DNA of 64,000 nt from Turnera subulata (GCA_028386065.3 JAKUCV010000859.1:1-64000); one strand, 5' to 3'; shown: positions 35,915 to 48,745, numbered from the stretch's first letter. Notes: generated by a model not told the origin, from the sequence alone. Made by a program: numbers and translations.

Positions 35915-37216
35915 AGTAAATAGGCATTCTCGTGAAGGGAATTGGCCTAAGGAGGCCTAATTGTTATGTAAGTAAATAGGTTATGCGGGTGGTGATTGCT
36001 AGTGCATCATTGTTGGGCGGAAGGCCTTTTGTGTGCTTGATGGGTGTGTTCATATGTTGGTTCCCTTTGCTGGTCCTTTATGGTTATTGATGGATATTTG
36101 TGGTTTGTTGGCTTTTGTTGGTGAACTATGGTTAATTGGCATTTGGTTGTTAATTGTGGCTAATAGAACATAATTGTGGTTTATATGTTATGGTTGGTTG
36201 TATTATATTGTGATGTGTACTTGTATGTGTGTAATAGGGCAGTAAAAACCCTAGATGCCTAAGGGTTCCAAAGGCATGGATTTGATAGGCTTGATGTGTC
36301 TAACGGTTTGGTAAGTTGGGTTGCCATACTTGTGGTGGTTGATGGTGCTACCTTGTGGGTTAATGACCCAATATGCTATTTGATGGCACCAAATGGTGCA
36401 ATATTGATGATAAGATGATGATGCCTTGGCTTATTGACGAGTCTGATATTCGGGCTGTGCATTTCATGCATAACATGTGCATCCATGACATTGGCATAAG
36501 ATGATATTGATGATGAGTTGATGGACTCTGCAGTGCTCCTAGGCTGCTTGGTCATATGAGATGATGGTGGTGTTGTGCTAGGCGCCGTGTGTGGTTGTGG
36601 TAGCCAATCGGATATGCCTCGTACGTGGGGCTGTGGGCTAAGAAGTAACATTGTTGGCAGGGCTATCAGACCATGCAGGTAGGCTTAGTACAACTTCACG
36701 ATAGCTTACCAGTGGGCTGATCACGGTTCATTGATGTAAAGCTGTTGGATGTTGTTGACTCTTGTGTGTATCATTGCTGTTGCTTGTATGTCCACCTACT
36801 TACTGAGTTTTATACTCACCCCCCCTATTTTTTCCTTGTCTTACAGGTGCGAGATTGAGAGCTCGGGTTGTAGGTCGATGGGTATAGCCGAGTCGGTTTT
36901 GTTTAATTATATCACTATATTGGATTGTTCATGGAGGTTGTGTTATTGTATAGTAAGAGTTAGTGCCCCTTGTAGTAACGGTTTTATAACATTAGTGGAG
37001 TTCGATTTATACATGAGTTTTATTACTTTGTATTACTTTTGTTGCCTTTGCACTTGTTGGTTTTGCTTCCTTTTACGCTGCGCATTTTCTTGGTTGGTAA
37101 CCCGCCGAGCAGAGGCAACTTGCTTCTGATAGAGTTGATGAAAGGACTTGGGGTGCTTTGTGGCACGCAGTGGGTGCACAGGGTACCTGGCCGTCGCGCT
37201 TAGCGGGGGCGTGACA
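35915..37216 (+). repeat. LARD LTR 3' half, plus orientation
   Basis: Begins in the long-form insert (inverted match to 33290-33530) and ends with a complete terminus, CGCTTAGCGGGGGCGTGACA at 37216. It is the inverted counterpart of 32229-33530 with few differences: the two 91-codon shadow frames at 36376-36651 and 32795-33070 differ at only a few residues. Confidence 0.8.
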
Positions 37217-38977
37217 ACAAAGCACCCCACTATTGGTGCTACCACTAGAACGTTGGGTTATCAACCAACAAATGAGCACCATCCACAATCACAAGTATGC
37301 AACCAACTTACCAAACCGTTAGACACATCAAGCCTATCATTAGGCACATCAAGCCATCAAATCCATCCCTTTGGAACCCTTGGACATCTAGGGTTCTTAC
37401 TGCCCTGTTACACACATGCAAGTACACATCACAATATAAGACAACCAACCATAACATATAAACCACAATTATGTACTATTAGCCAAAATTAAAAACCATA
37501 TGCCAATTAACCATAATTAACCAACAAAAGCCAACAAACCACAATTATCCATCAATAACCAGAAAGTACCAGCAAAGGGACCCAACATATGAACACACTA
37601 GCAATCACCACCCGCATAACCTATTTACTTACATAACAATTAGGCCTTCTTTGGCCAATTCCCTTCCTTTGGAACCAAGGTGCCTTTGACCTTATTCCCC
37701 TGTTGCACACACACAAACACACATTAAAAATCTATAAAACCAATCATAATAACCCAAAGACCATTCAAACACACAATACTCATCTTTCTCCAATTCGGGC
37801 AGAAACTGCCATGTATCAACAGAAAATTCACCAAGGCAAATCGGAGCATTAAAAGTAGAACCAGCCTTAGACCTCAACATAGAAGTTGTATCTCTATGTC
37901 TTAGCTTTCTGCAGCAATCAAGAATACCAAATTCTAAGCTCTATAGCTCCAGTTATGGCTCCAAAACCAACTGGAGTTCAAACAGGGATTCTTCTATAGG
38001 GCAGCTGCAGGACTGTCGACTTTGAGAGTTCATAACTCTCTCCTTTTGGATCCAAAAATAGAAAAATTGGTACCCAATTAAATCTATGTGTGTCACCTAT
38101 TTCTGGGATTTATTTTCACTCAATTCCAACCGGTGGTTTGGCCGGATTCCACTTTTCGGTGAACTAGGGTCAGTCTGCCCGAGAGCAGGACCACCCAAGC
38201 ACCTCACCCCTCTTCCTCTCCTTTCTTCCTCTCTTTCTCCTCTCTATCCTCAGCACGAGTTTGATCTGAAGAAAATGAGTGATAGCTACTTGATTTAACC
38301 TTAAAAGAGTGACCAGGTAGGTGAGTAAGCACCCTACTTGCCACCAACTCATCACTTGCTGCCACTTGCATCAAGTTGGTGCCACCTCGTGCTTAATTTT
38401 CAACCAATTAAATCGTGACACCCAACCTACTAGCTTGCACATCTAAGACCTCCAGAAGCTAATTCCTGTGACATATTTCTAATTCTAATTGGTAGGTTTG
38501 CCCAATCACGCATTTACGCACCATCGGGTCCAATTGTGCACCGATGGGCACACCGGTGCACCCGTTGTGCACCATTTCGCACCAAATCGAGCCAACCAAT
38601 AACTACCTTGGCCAAATAAGCCACTAATTAATCCATTACATAAAATAATCACATTACTAATATTTCCCACCATTTAACGTCCGATCAATTAAATTGAGCA
38701 CCCGGTACCCCAAAATAGGCCAACCTTTCCAATGGGTCACTACGAGCCCAATTGTGCACACTAGGCCAAGCCTATGCGCACCATTGCCCTCAATCCACTA
38801 CCAACTCATGCTAACATGCCAAACCCACACTAACATGTACATCGACAATATTAACATCACCTACTTCCTTTTGAATACACGAGCCAACCTACACGAGCAT
38901 TCCTGGAGGGTAAGCTACACCCAACTCTCATCATGTAAATACGTCTCTAAGTTCTAGGGTGTACCTGGGGTATCACA
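37217..38977 (-). repeat. LARD LTR fragment with 5' terminus, minus orientation
   Basis: Starts with a block like the Tekay-type LTR (AAAGCACCCCACTATTGGTG, compare 26983), then follows 33120-34840 with internal deletions and ends GGGGTATCACA at 38977. The right neighbour is Tat/Ogre sequence, so this LTR end probably marks an insertion into it; the matching duplication is not visible. Confidence 0.7.
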
Positions 38978-39755
38978 ACTATCTTCACTCATCCTGCTCT
39001 GATATTAAGGGAGGGAAGGGGTGAGAACTCTGGGTACCCAAGGGATCACTTCTTCTCTCTTTTGGGGTAAAGGACATGACGGAGGCACTCTATTTGCAAT
39101 TACTTGAATTCACAACAATATACACCCAAATGCACGTGCCACTTATGGATTCATAATGCTTGAGATGCTTAGGTTATGCAGCTGGTTGGGGGGCCAAAAG
39201 GTTGCCGCCAGGGAATAGGTTGACCTACTCACTTGTGATAATGGATATCACGTGAGGTCCGAGGCCAGTTAATCCCAATCATTGCTAAGCATCGAGAAAC
39301 GGATTCATGCAAGCCGCCATCACTTAGAGAAATTATATGGTGGACTTGGATTCCCTCACCCTCTTACAGTAAAGGCTTCACATCAATCATCATGAATGCA
39401 ACGCACTTATGATGACAAGTATAAAGCCACACAAAACTCAACGATTACACAAGGTCTCTTGAACCCTACTTTCCCAGTGGAGTCGCCAACTGTGAGAACC
39501 GGATCCAAAATCACTTGGGCCTTCTCACCTATTCCATTCACCTTCTTCCTCATATCAATCCCATGTCATTGGAGTCACCACCTAAGTTTTATTAGGGACA
39601 AAACTTAGGAAAAACCATCAAATGACTCCTTAGGCAACCGGTCATGGCGAACCAATGACATGGGATTGGGGGTTCGTCACGGATGGGAAGGTGTTAGGCA
39701 CCCATCCATGTTGGGCCGAAACCTTGTGGAATTGAAGAAAAAAGTATGCCTTATG
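38978..39755 (-). mobile_element. Tat/Ogre-type leader and LTR end fragment
   Basis: Direct repeat of 43809-44560. Plus-strand TGTGAGAACC at 39491 marks the inner LTR end; to its left the minus strand reads GTTGGCGACTCCACTGGG, a PBS-region pattern I associate with Tat-lineage elements. The left end is cut by a LARD LTR and the right end stops at about 39755. Confidence 0.6.
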
Positions 39756-40760
39756 TGAGGATCTACTCCGTACTGCAACTATGTTCTGGGATCATGATTG
39801 TCGTGTGTTCCGCTTCGTCCCTTCCATGATGGAACTCTGCCCATTGGTGGATGAATTGTACGCACTCCTTGCAGCCTGGGTAGGGGATGATATTTCCACG
39901 ATTTCCCCTGCTGTTGAGACCAAATCTAAGGTTTGTACCTTCTTGTCCATTACTGATGAACAGATGGAATATCTGTTAGGTAAGGATGCATATATGAACT
40001 TGTTACCCTGGTTGATCAATACTCTGTCGATGTTGTGTCGTGCGTGTACCTCGAATGCGATGCATCATGGAAGAGAGATCATGATCACGTCTTAGCTCTG
40101 GTAATGATGCGTGAATTTTTACTGACTGGTTGTCCTGGTGTGTACCCTTTGAGTGAAGGTGCGCTGGTGGCCAAATTGTACAATGATCACAGTATAGTGC
40201 CTATTGTTTTAACTCTTACTTGTTTGGACACTCTGATAGCATATCTGAATAAACCCCTGACTGGTTCCCCCTTACTCCTGTAGGTATTGTTTTCAGCTTT
40301 CACGTATCTTTGGGACTCATCCTTTTTTCCCTTTTTAACTTATGAACGTGCCTCCTTGCAGATGTGGTTATGTGATCACGTTAGACTGATCCATCCTCCA
40401 GGATTTGGCTTGTATACTTCAGTGGAATATCAATAAGGGGCCTTTCCCTTACTCCTTCCTCTATCAAGTGATGGGTGGTTTTCATGAAGTGCCTAGAGGA
40501 ACACCAAGTTATGTGAAATTGTTCTTGGTTCAAGATGCAAGAGGTAATCATGCATACAGTTGGTCATAAGGTCGTGGTGCTTCCAGGGGTTCTTCGGACC
40601 ACCTTTTATCATCCATCAAGGGTGGTACGACAATTTGGGCATGGTCAGATGATTCCTCCTCTTCCCCATCCTCCCCTTGATAGGGCAATGGATGGCCGTA
40701 CCACTAAGCTCTTGCAAGGGTATTGGAGTCTTCCTACGAAAGATGAAGGTTTGTAACATC
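39756..40760 (+). pseudogene. Tat/Ogre ORF1-like fragment
   Basis: 39781-40095 encodes FWDHDCRVFRF, then ELCPLVDELYALL, a pattern like the plant N-terminal domain often carried as ORF1 in Ogre-type elements (FWDP..R.F.FG...L.PT.EE). It continues in another frame at 40080-40283 (FLLTGCPGVYPLSEGALVAKLYND) and in degraded form to about 40760, with stops near 40435 and 40495. It runs opposite to the pol remnant on its right. Family assignment is from memory of the pattern; moderate certainty. Confidence 0.45.
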
Positions 40761-41084
40761 GCCAATCCACGAATTATCAAAGTGGCTGAAGAAGAGAGTG
40801 GGAGAGACTAAACGAATCCTCTCCAGTTAAAGAGATAGGCTCTTGGGATCAAACATTCGCCAAGTACCTGAGTCCCTGAGTGATTATGAGGAGGATGCTT
40901 AAGCGTACAATAGATGTTTTGCTTTGATAAATACTTATGACATGTATAATGCATGCAAAATAAACAAGTGAATGAACTCCCATTTCCTTTCTTGTTAACC
41001 TTTGGTCTTTCATTAATAAAGTGACCGGACCCAAGTGGGGCTTCCTACGTATCCATCGCTCGTTGCTTTTTTTTCTCAGCACAT
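40761..41084. other. Non-coding Tat/Ogre-related stretch
   Basis: No gene seen. 41038-41100 has CCTACGTATCC and CTACGTAATTC phrases comparable to CTACGTACCCCG and CACGTAGTTC at 44668-44705, suggesting LTR-proximal Tat sequence. Confidence 0.4.
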
Positions 41085-43807
41085 GGAATCAGGTCTACGT
41101 AATTCTTTTTACATCGGTTCAGTTTACATATAATACTTTTTTAATTGATCCAGATTGACCGACTTTTGAAACTCGTTCCCATCCAAATCTTTGATTCTTG
41201 TTGCCCCCTTTGGTAGGATTTCCTTGATAACATAAGGTCCAATCCACTTAGCTTTGAACTTGCCCTTGGGGTCATGCACCGGTTGCCTTACTTATTTAAG
41301 TACCAGATCCCCTTCTCTCAGTCCTATTTCCTTGACCCTTTTGTTGAAAGCTCGGGCTATTCTCCTTTGGTATCCTTGTACATGGTACAAGGCTGACAGC
41401 CTCTTCTCATCTAACAATGCCAGTTGATCCAGTTTTTCTTGCACCCATTCTGTTTCAGGAAGCTTAGTTCCCCGGGCCACTCTCAATGACTACACTTCGA
41501 GTTCTACAGGTAGTACCACTTCCATGCCATATACTAAGGAATATGGAGTTGTGCCTGTGGCCGATCTGATGGAGGTCTGGTAACTCCATAAAAGCAATGG
41601 CAATTTTTATACCCATTCTCTCTATGTGGATATCATCTTTCCCAGGATAGCCTTCTTATTTTCATTGGCAGCTTTAACTGCGCCTTTGGCTTGAGGTCGA
41701 TAGGATGAGGACTTGTGATGCTTGATTCCAAACTTCTGGCATAACCTCTGGACATCAACTTTAAAGTGTGAACCATTATCCGATATCAACTCATGTGGGA
41801 TGTCGTAACAATAACTAATGTTGTTGCAGATAAATCTGGCCACCTTCTTAGATGTGAGCACGACATATGATTCAACTTCCACCCATTTGGAAAAGTAGTC
41901 AATGGCCACCAATATGTACTCGTGTCCATTTGTGGCTTTCGAGGTTATCTTTTCGTTGACATCAATGCCCAATGTGGAGAAGGGCCAGGGTGAAGACATG
42001 GGTGTCAATGGTAATGGTGGTTTTTATTACAGCTTTCCATGGACTTGGCTTGTGTGGAAACACTTCACAAACTTTGCACAGCCAGGCTCCATTATTGACC
42101 AGAAATATCCTAGTCGTAATATCTTTCGAGCCAACATGACCCCTCCCATATGTGGAACCCCATCTCCCTCATGGATTTCCATCATGATCTGTTCTGCCTT
42201 CCTTGCATTTACACATAATAAGTGGACCCTCGTGGCATGCCTTTTGCAAAGATTCCCAGCGCAAATGACATATCCCCCATCCAGCCTCCTCAGAGTCTTT
42301 TTTTCTTCAGCTGTTGCTTCCTCAGGGCATGACCCTTCCCTAAGGTATTCCCGTATGTCTTTGTACCAATGGTCTAAGTCATCATCCGTAGTCTATCCAA
42401 ATGATGGTTGATCTATCTCTATAGTGGTGAGAGCCATGATGGGGGGCTCATTGGGGTCCAATTGATTCAGGTAGCTTTGGAACCGCGATTCACTAGTCTC
42501 CTCATTTCAGCGAAAGGATGGTCTGTTCCTCCTCTGGATTATCAAAGCCAAAATGATGGCATTCTTTGGCATTCCCATCATCGGGGAAAGTGTAGCTAAT
42601 ACGTTAGTGAACTAGTTGTCTCGCCTTGGTACATACTGGAAGCCAATCACCTCGAATTCGGAGGCTAAGATTTGTAGGTAATCATGGTATGGCAACAGCT
42701 TTTCCACTTTTATCTTCCATTTCCCTTTGGCTTGAAATATCACTAGAGCTGAATCCCTGAATACTCTTTTTTTCTTGATCCCCAAGTTGAGTGCTACCTC
42801 TAAGCCAATGATGCATGCTTCATATTTAGTCACATTGTTGGTCGCCTTGAATTCTAATTTACATGAGATTGGGTAAGTTACCCCATCAGGAGACATAAGA
42901 ACTACTCCTGTCCCAAAACCGTTCTTGTTTACTGCCCCGTCGAAATACATCTCCCAGGTTGGCGTCTCCAAGTTCATTATTTCTTCGTCCAGGAATTGCA
43001 GTTCAAACCTCTTATTACCCCCTACTGGTTGAGAAGCTAGAAAGTCAGCTATGGCGCCTCCCTTGATGGCCTTCTGTGAAACAAACTCGACATCGAATTA
43101 TGATAGAATCGCCACCCACTTGCTCGTATGGCTGCTTGGTACGGGCTTCTCCATTAAATACTTGATGGGGTCCATCTGAGAGATAAGAAAGACTTCAAAA
43201 GAGACGAAATAGTGCCGGAGCTTTTGACAGGCCCATGTTAGTGCCACATAAGTTTTCTCTACCAGGTTGTAATTCAACTCATATCCATTGAATTTCTTGC
43301 TCAAATAGTAAATGGCGTTCTCAGTGCAGAAATCCGGTAGATATTGGGCAAGCATTGCACCCATGGCCTCTTTTGTGATGGTTAAGTATAACAATAAAGG
43401 TTTCCTGGGCCTAGGAGGTTGGAGGACTGGAGGGTTGGACAGATACTTTTTGATTTGCTCAAAAGCCTCTTGGCATTTGTCATCCCATCTAACTGGAACT
43501 CCCTTTTTGAGTAACCGGTGAATGGGTATGCAAATGGTGGAAAGCTGGGCAATGAAATGACTGACGTACTGTATCCGCCCAAGAAAGCTTCAGACTTCTT
43601 TCTCATTCTTCGGAGTTGGCATTTTTTGGATAGCTTTGATCTTGTAAGGGTCCACTTCTATGCACCGTGTTGCTCCATTACCATCGTCTTGTTTCGAAGC
43701 TTGTCCCCCATTACTCCCAGGGGATGCAATTCCTTACTTGAGAATCATCAGTGCATCCCTTACAGCTGGGTCTTGCAGCAGGGATTCTAAGGCCACATTT
43801 GTCTTGA
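41085..43807 (-). pseudogene. Tat/Ogre-type pol remnant: RT end, RNase H, second RNase H, integrase
   Basis: Reading right to left. The RT connection (about 43560-43690, SFLGRIQYVSHFI in a broken frame with a stop just before it) is followed by RNase H (43098-43394: LTITKEAMGAMLAQ, DPIKYLMEKP). A second, archaeal-like RNase H (42612-42977) has MYFDGAVNKNG, EACIIGLEVAL and RDSALVI, the hallmark of the Tat lineage. The integrase core (41622-42008) has GIDV and ISDNGSHF, but the catalytic Glu position reads Lys (GAVKAAN). The integrase C terminus is at 41150-41486 (GDLVLK, KWIGPYVI). RT catalytic region, protease and gag are missing upstream. Non-functional. Confidence 0.85.
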
Positions 43808-44321
43808 CAGTGCTACCTTCACTCGTCTTGCTCTGATATTGAGGGAGGGTAGGGGTCAAAACTCTGGGTACCCAAGGGATCACTCCTTCTCTCTTTTGGG
43901 GTAAAGGACATGATGGAGGCACTCTATTTGCAATTACTTCAATTCACAACAACATACACCCAAATACACATACCACTTATTGATTCATAATGCAGATACT
44001 CAGGGTATGCAGCTAGTTGGGGGCCAAAGGTTGCCGCTAGGGAATAGGTTGACCTATTCACTTGTGATAATGGATATTGCGTGAGGTCCGAGGCCAGTTA
44101 ATCCCCAACATTGCTAAGCATCGAGAAATGGGTTCATGCAAGCCACCGTCACTTAAAGAAAGTATGTGGTGGACTTGGATTGCCTTGCCCTCTTAGGATA
44201 AAGGCTTCACAACAATCATCATGAATGCAAGGCACTTATGATGACACGTATAATGTCACACAGAACTTAACGATTGCACTAGGTTTCTTAAACCCACTAC
44301 TTCCCTAGTGGAGTCGCCAAC
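43808..44321 (-). mobile_element. Tat/Ogre-type leader with PBS
   Basis: Repeat of 38978-39490. A PBS-like GTTGGCGACTCCAC (minus strand) abuts the LTR end at 44322. A frame at 43734-43922 is open across the leader/pol join but has no recognisable domain. Confidence 0.6.
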
Positions 44322-45383
44322 TGTGAGAACCCGAACCAAAAATCACTTGGGCCTTCTCACCTATTTCCTTTCATCTTCTTCCTCAGGTCAATCCCATGTC
44401 ATTGGAGTCGCCACCTAAGTTTATTAGGGACAAAATTTAGGAAAACCCTTAAAAGACTCCTTAGGCAACCGGTCATGGCGAACCAAAGACATGAGATCAG
44501 GGGTTCGTCACGGATGGGATGGTGTTAGGCACCCACCCGTGTTGGGTCGAAACCTTATGCAATTGGAAAGAAAAGTGCGCCTTGTGCAAGTGTGCAAAGT
44601 GTGGAAAATAAAGAAAAGGGAGAAGAAGAGGACTTGGCTTGCATCCCGTTGTGAAATCGAGCCTACCTACGTACCCCGAGTGATCGGGGTCAAAGCCACG
44701 TAGTTCTAAAAATGGCTCATAGTGGCCACTTACATCATCAAAAGCATCATCATTTAGTTAGCCAAAATCAATCAACAAGAGTTTAGTTTTACCTCGGGTA
44801 GCCCTCCTCTAGCTCCTTGCAATAGGTTGAGTTCTACACCCACCTTCTTGCCACTTTTTAGGTCTATGGTTGATCCTTTTCTTGATTCCTCCTTGCTGGA
44901 CTATTTGCTGATGCTCCCCACGAAATTTCTCCAGAGTTTCTGCCTTAGAAAGTATTTCCAAGCTTGGAGAGGTAGAGTTTCTCCAAGCAACAAAAGCTTA
45001 TAAGTGTGTATGTCTAAAAAACTCTTGAGTCCTTTGACATGTTAATGAGGGGTGCTATTTATAGTGTTCTGGGAAGCCTAGGGGCGTGGACCTTCTTAAT
45101 GGTGAAGATTATGTCTGAAAATATGTTCCAAAACCGCGTAGGATAAAAAAAAACAAAAATTGGGAAAATTGGGGATTCGGGAGGGTGATGACCGCCACTG
45201 CCGGCAGTCATCCACTGCAAGACCCCTGCTACCGGCGGTCATGTGTGGATGCCCGCCGGCAGCCAGCGGTCGTTGCGAGAGGACTGCCGATCACCCCGCA
45301 TGTCACCCGTTCTTTCCTTTTCGAGCTCCCAATTCCCCTAATTCAGGCCTGATTGGATCTTACCGCGTAATCAAACCCCAATT
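44322..45383 (-). repeat. Tat/Ogre-type 5' LTR, outer end lost
   Basis: Minus strand; the inner end reads GGTTCTCACA at 44322. Going right it includes CTACGTACC and GGGGTCAAAGCCACGTAGTTC-like blocks, a TATA box near 45056-45063 and a GC-rich region at 45186-45300. The outer terminus is not seen because Copia-2 starts at 45384. Confidence 0.6.
45056..45063 (-). promoter_or_regulatory. TATA box in Tat/Ogre LTR
   Basis: The minus strand reads CTATAAATAGCACCCC, a canonical plant TATA context inside the LTR. It would direct transcription leftwards into the leader. Confidence 0.6.
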
Positions 45384-46893
45384 TGTAAGTAACCGGAAAT
45401 GCAAACTTGAAAATCAAAATGCAGCGGAAAGACCCGGTACTCATGAAGGATCCATGTGAAACTGAGTAAACCGAATAATAAAAGTTTCGTACGTAGATTG
45501 GTCAAGTTCTTTCACTCAACTGTTGAGCCGAATCAGCAAGAACTGGATAGAAATCCTGCTCCTCTATGGTATCCACACGAACCGTTGATAACTAGCCGGG
45601 AATCGTCTCACGATCACCAACTCGAGCACTCCCGAACAGCTGTGCTAGCCGCAAAATTTCGGGAACTAAAGCTTGTGTTTGACGTGTATCTTTCTTTCTC
45701 AAAGAAAGGATGTGTGTGTATATTCTTGCTAAGTCTGAAAACTCTCTCAAAAGGCTCTCAAAACTCAGAATACTCACTAAGGATAATCTGATTACACACA
45801 CCTATACACACCCACCTAGCATAGTTTAAGAGATAATGGCCAACACCTTTGGCCAACTTGATTAAGCTTTTGACTAATCATGTCTCCACTAAGTCTTAAT
45901 GGGATTACACATCATATGGCATTGATTGTGGTTCAATAATTCAGACAATTAGTGAACAAAATCAGCCCAAAGCGACCCTGGTTCAACCACGGTCCAACCA
46001 TTATCTCAAAAACCCGGTCGAACCACGGTCCAACCACCAGCTCGAATCAACAGTTCTAAGCGTGCGAACCTGTAGGCACTTGTAATGTTTCGCAAAAATT
46101 GTAAACTCATTTACAATTATAAACAATTCGCGACGTCTAGCAACACATCATTGCTACCCAAACGACAAGATCAGTATTGATTCATAATGCCTCGGAAACA
46201 TGTCATCGTCCCTTCGTCCCATTATTAAGATCAAACACGAGACATGGAATATGTCAATCTCGTATATGTTTAATCTAATTTTCTTGATCCCCGAGTTAAC
46301 TGTGTAAAACGGATACTTATGATATCACCATATCATAATCTGAGCATGGCCATGCATTTACAGTTCAACTCTATCAAGAAAACCATCTGATAATATACCC
46401 GTTATATGGGCTGGACGAATCCCATCTTGATCGTACAAAACCCACTACTCATTTATCATATACCCAATGATTACACTAAGGTCTATTCATTTACGAATAG
46501 CCAAGAGTAATATCAAAGTATACGACTCATATGTCGGGAACCTTGATGATCTCAGGTCTAAGGACAATACATATAAGAACCACTAATGACAATCATATAA
46601 CGTTCTATGTAGGGTTCTTATGTGGGTCAGTCCAGTCCACAAGTTCTCTAACTTGTACCCGTATGTAGAATTCATATCTCATATAATTCTCAACATACAC
46701 TAGTCTTAATTTACTATTACAACCCATCCATAATAATAATCGAATAGGGACATTTAAGAATATAAAATATTCTAGGGTTATAAATATGTGCAAGAGTTTA
46801 TCTCATAAACATATTTATTGGAATAACCTTAATGTATATACATGACTACATACAATCATCCATTGATTGGCTTTTGGGGATATTACACTAACA
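45384..46893 (-). repeat. Copia-2 3' LTR
   Basis: Plus-strand ends TGTAAGTAACCGG and ATTACACTAACA. Collinear with the Copia-1 LTRs but more diverged. The purine tract (minus strand AAGTGGGAGAT) follows at 46894. Confidence 0.85.
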
Positions 46894-48355
46894 ATCTCCC
46901 ACTTGCACTAAAGCCAATCAACCATGTATTTAATACCAATGGGTGCAGCATGACCATCATGCTTCTGCTGTGTGAGAGGCTTAGTCAATGGATCTGCAAC
47001 ATTGTTCTCAGTAGGAACTTTGCACAGCCTGACATCGCCTCTGTAAATGATCGCTCTAATGAGATGATAGTGCGGAGTATATGTTTGGGTCTCTGGTGGT
47101 ATCTTGGTTCTTGAGCCTGTGCGATTGTCCCATTGTTGTCACAATAGAGCTCAATCGAACTGTCAATGCTCGGAACCACCCCAAGTTCAGTTACGAACTT
47201 CTTAATCCAAACAGCCTCTTTCGCCGCATCTGAGGCAGCAATGTACTCAGCCTCGGTTGTAGAGTCGGTTACTGTCTCTTTCTTTGAACTCTTCCAGCAT
47301 ACAGCACCACCTCCAAGACAAAACACATAACCTGATTGCGATCTAAAGTCATCCCTATCGGTTTGGAAGCTAGCATCTGTGTAACCCTTTACAACAATCT
47401 CATCAGCGCTTCCATATACAAGTACTTAAGGATGTTTTTAACCGTTGTCTAGTGACCTTCACCGGGATCAGATTGGTATTTGCTTGTGACACTCAATGCA
47501 TATGCGACATCTGGTCGAGTACATAGCATGGCATACATGATAGATCTTATTGCCAAAGCATAAGGGATCTTACTCATCCTCTCTCTCTCCTTAGATGTAC
47601 TAGGACATTGATTCTTTGAGAGAGATATGCCGTGTGACATGGGCAAGAATCCTTTCTTGGAATCTTGCATGCTAAACCTCTTTAATACCTTGTCAATATA
47701 TGTACTCTGACTTAGCCCGAGAAGCCTTTTGGATCTATCTCTATAGATCCTTATACCTAAAACATAAGCAGCTTCTCCTAAGTCCTTCATTGAGAAATTC
47801 TTTCCTAACCAAGTTTTTACGGACTGTAGTGTCAGAATATCATTCCCAATGAGTAGAATGTCGTCAACATACAACATCAAGAAAACTATAATGCTCCCAC
47901 TAACCTTTTTGTAAACAATTGGCTCATCTTCATTTTTAATGAAACCAAACTCTTTGATTACTTCATTAAAGCGAAGATTCCAACTCCTCGAAGCTTGCTT
48001 CAATCCATAAATGGATCTTTGCAATTTGCATACCATATTAGCTTTCTCTAGATCGACAAAACCTTCAGGTTGTGTCATGTACACATTCTCTAAAAGATTT
48101 CCATTAAGGAAAGCGGTTTTGACATCCATTTGCCATATCTCATAATCATGGTATGCAGCTATTGCCAATAGAATCCGGATAGAATTAACCATGGCAACTG
48201 GTGAGAAAGTTTCATCATAGTCAATACCATGAACTTGCTTGAAACCTTTCGCAACCAATCGCCCTTTATAGGTAATCACATTACCATCCATGTCTGTCTT
48301 TTGTTTAAAGACCCATTTGCACCCAATGGGTTTTACCCCTTCAGGTGGATAGACC
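46894..48355 (-). pseudogene. Copia-2 RT and RNase H remnant
   Basis: 47449-48291 is an unbroken 280-codon RT stretch with QMDVKTAFLNG, IYGLKQASRSWN and YVDDILLIGND. A TAG replaces the Trp codon after DPGEGH (about 47446). Further on, a few codons of the LRRTKDAFLV segment are deleted and the frame shifts. 46985-47326 holds RNase H with TTEAEYIAASDAAKEAVW and YCDNNGT. The C-terminal end is lost near 46985. Confidence 0.85.
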
Positions 48356-48745
48356 TATTAGTAATATGCCCAAAAGCCAATCTATGAATGATTGTATTCA
48401 TGTGTACATATTTGAGGTTATGCCTATATATATGGTTATGAGTTAATCTTTTGCACGTATATATATAACCCTAGTGTATATGTATTTGATATGTATATTC
48501 TTAAAGGTCCCTAGTCGTTTATTATTATGGTTGGGTTGTAATAATGAAATAAGGCTAGCGTATGTTGAGGATTGTATGAGTTACGAATTCTACATACGGG
48601 TACAAGATGGGGATCTTGTTGACTGGACCGACCCACATAAGAACGCTACATGGAACGTTTTATGTATGTCGATAGCGTTTTCTTATAGATGTGATTGTCC
48701 TCCGACCTGAGATCGTCAAGGTATCCAACATATGAATCATGTACC

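Larger units (their letters stand above)
45384..48355 (-). mobile_element. Copia-2: truncated copia, same family as Copia-1/-3
   Basis: Minus strand, keeping only the 3' LTR (45384-46893), RNase H and RT. The 5' half (LTR, leader, gag, protease, integrase) is missing: the frame ends at about 48345, just after GCKWVFKQKT, where the LTR of Copia-3 begins in the opposite direction. The LTR starts TGTAAGTAACC rather than TGTTAGTTTCC and is preceded by CAATT, whose partner copy is lost. Confidence 0.85.

Noticed and set aside
39781..40283. Host gene exon on the plus strand
   Set aside because: The FWD..R.FRF...L.P pattern and Tat/Ogre surroundings make an element-borne ORF1 more likely; frame breaks also argue against a live gene.
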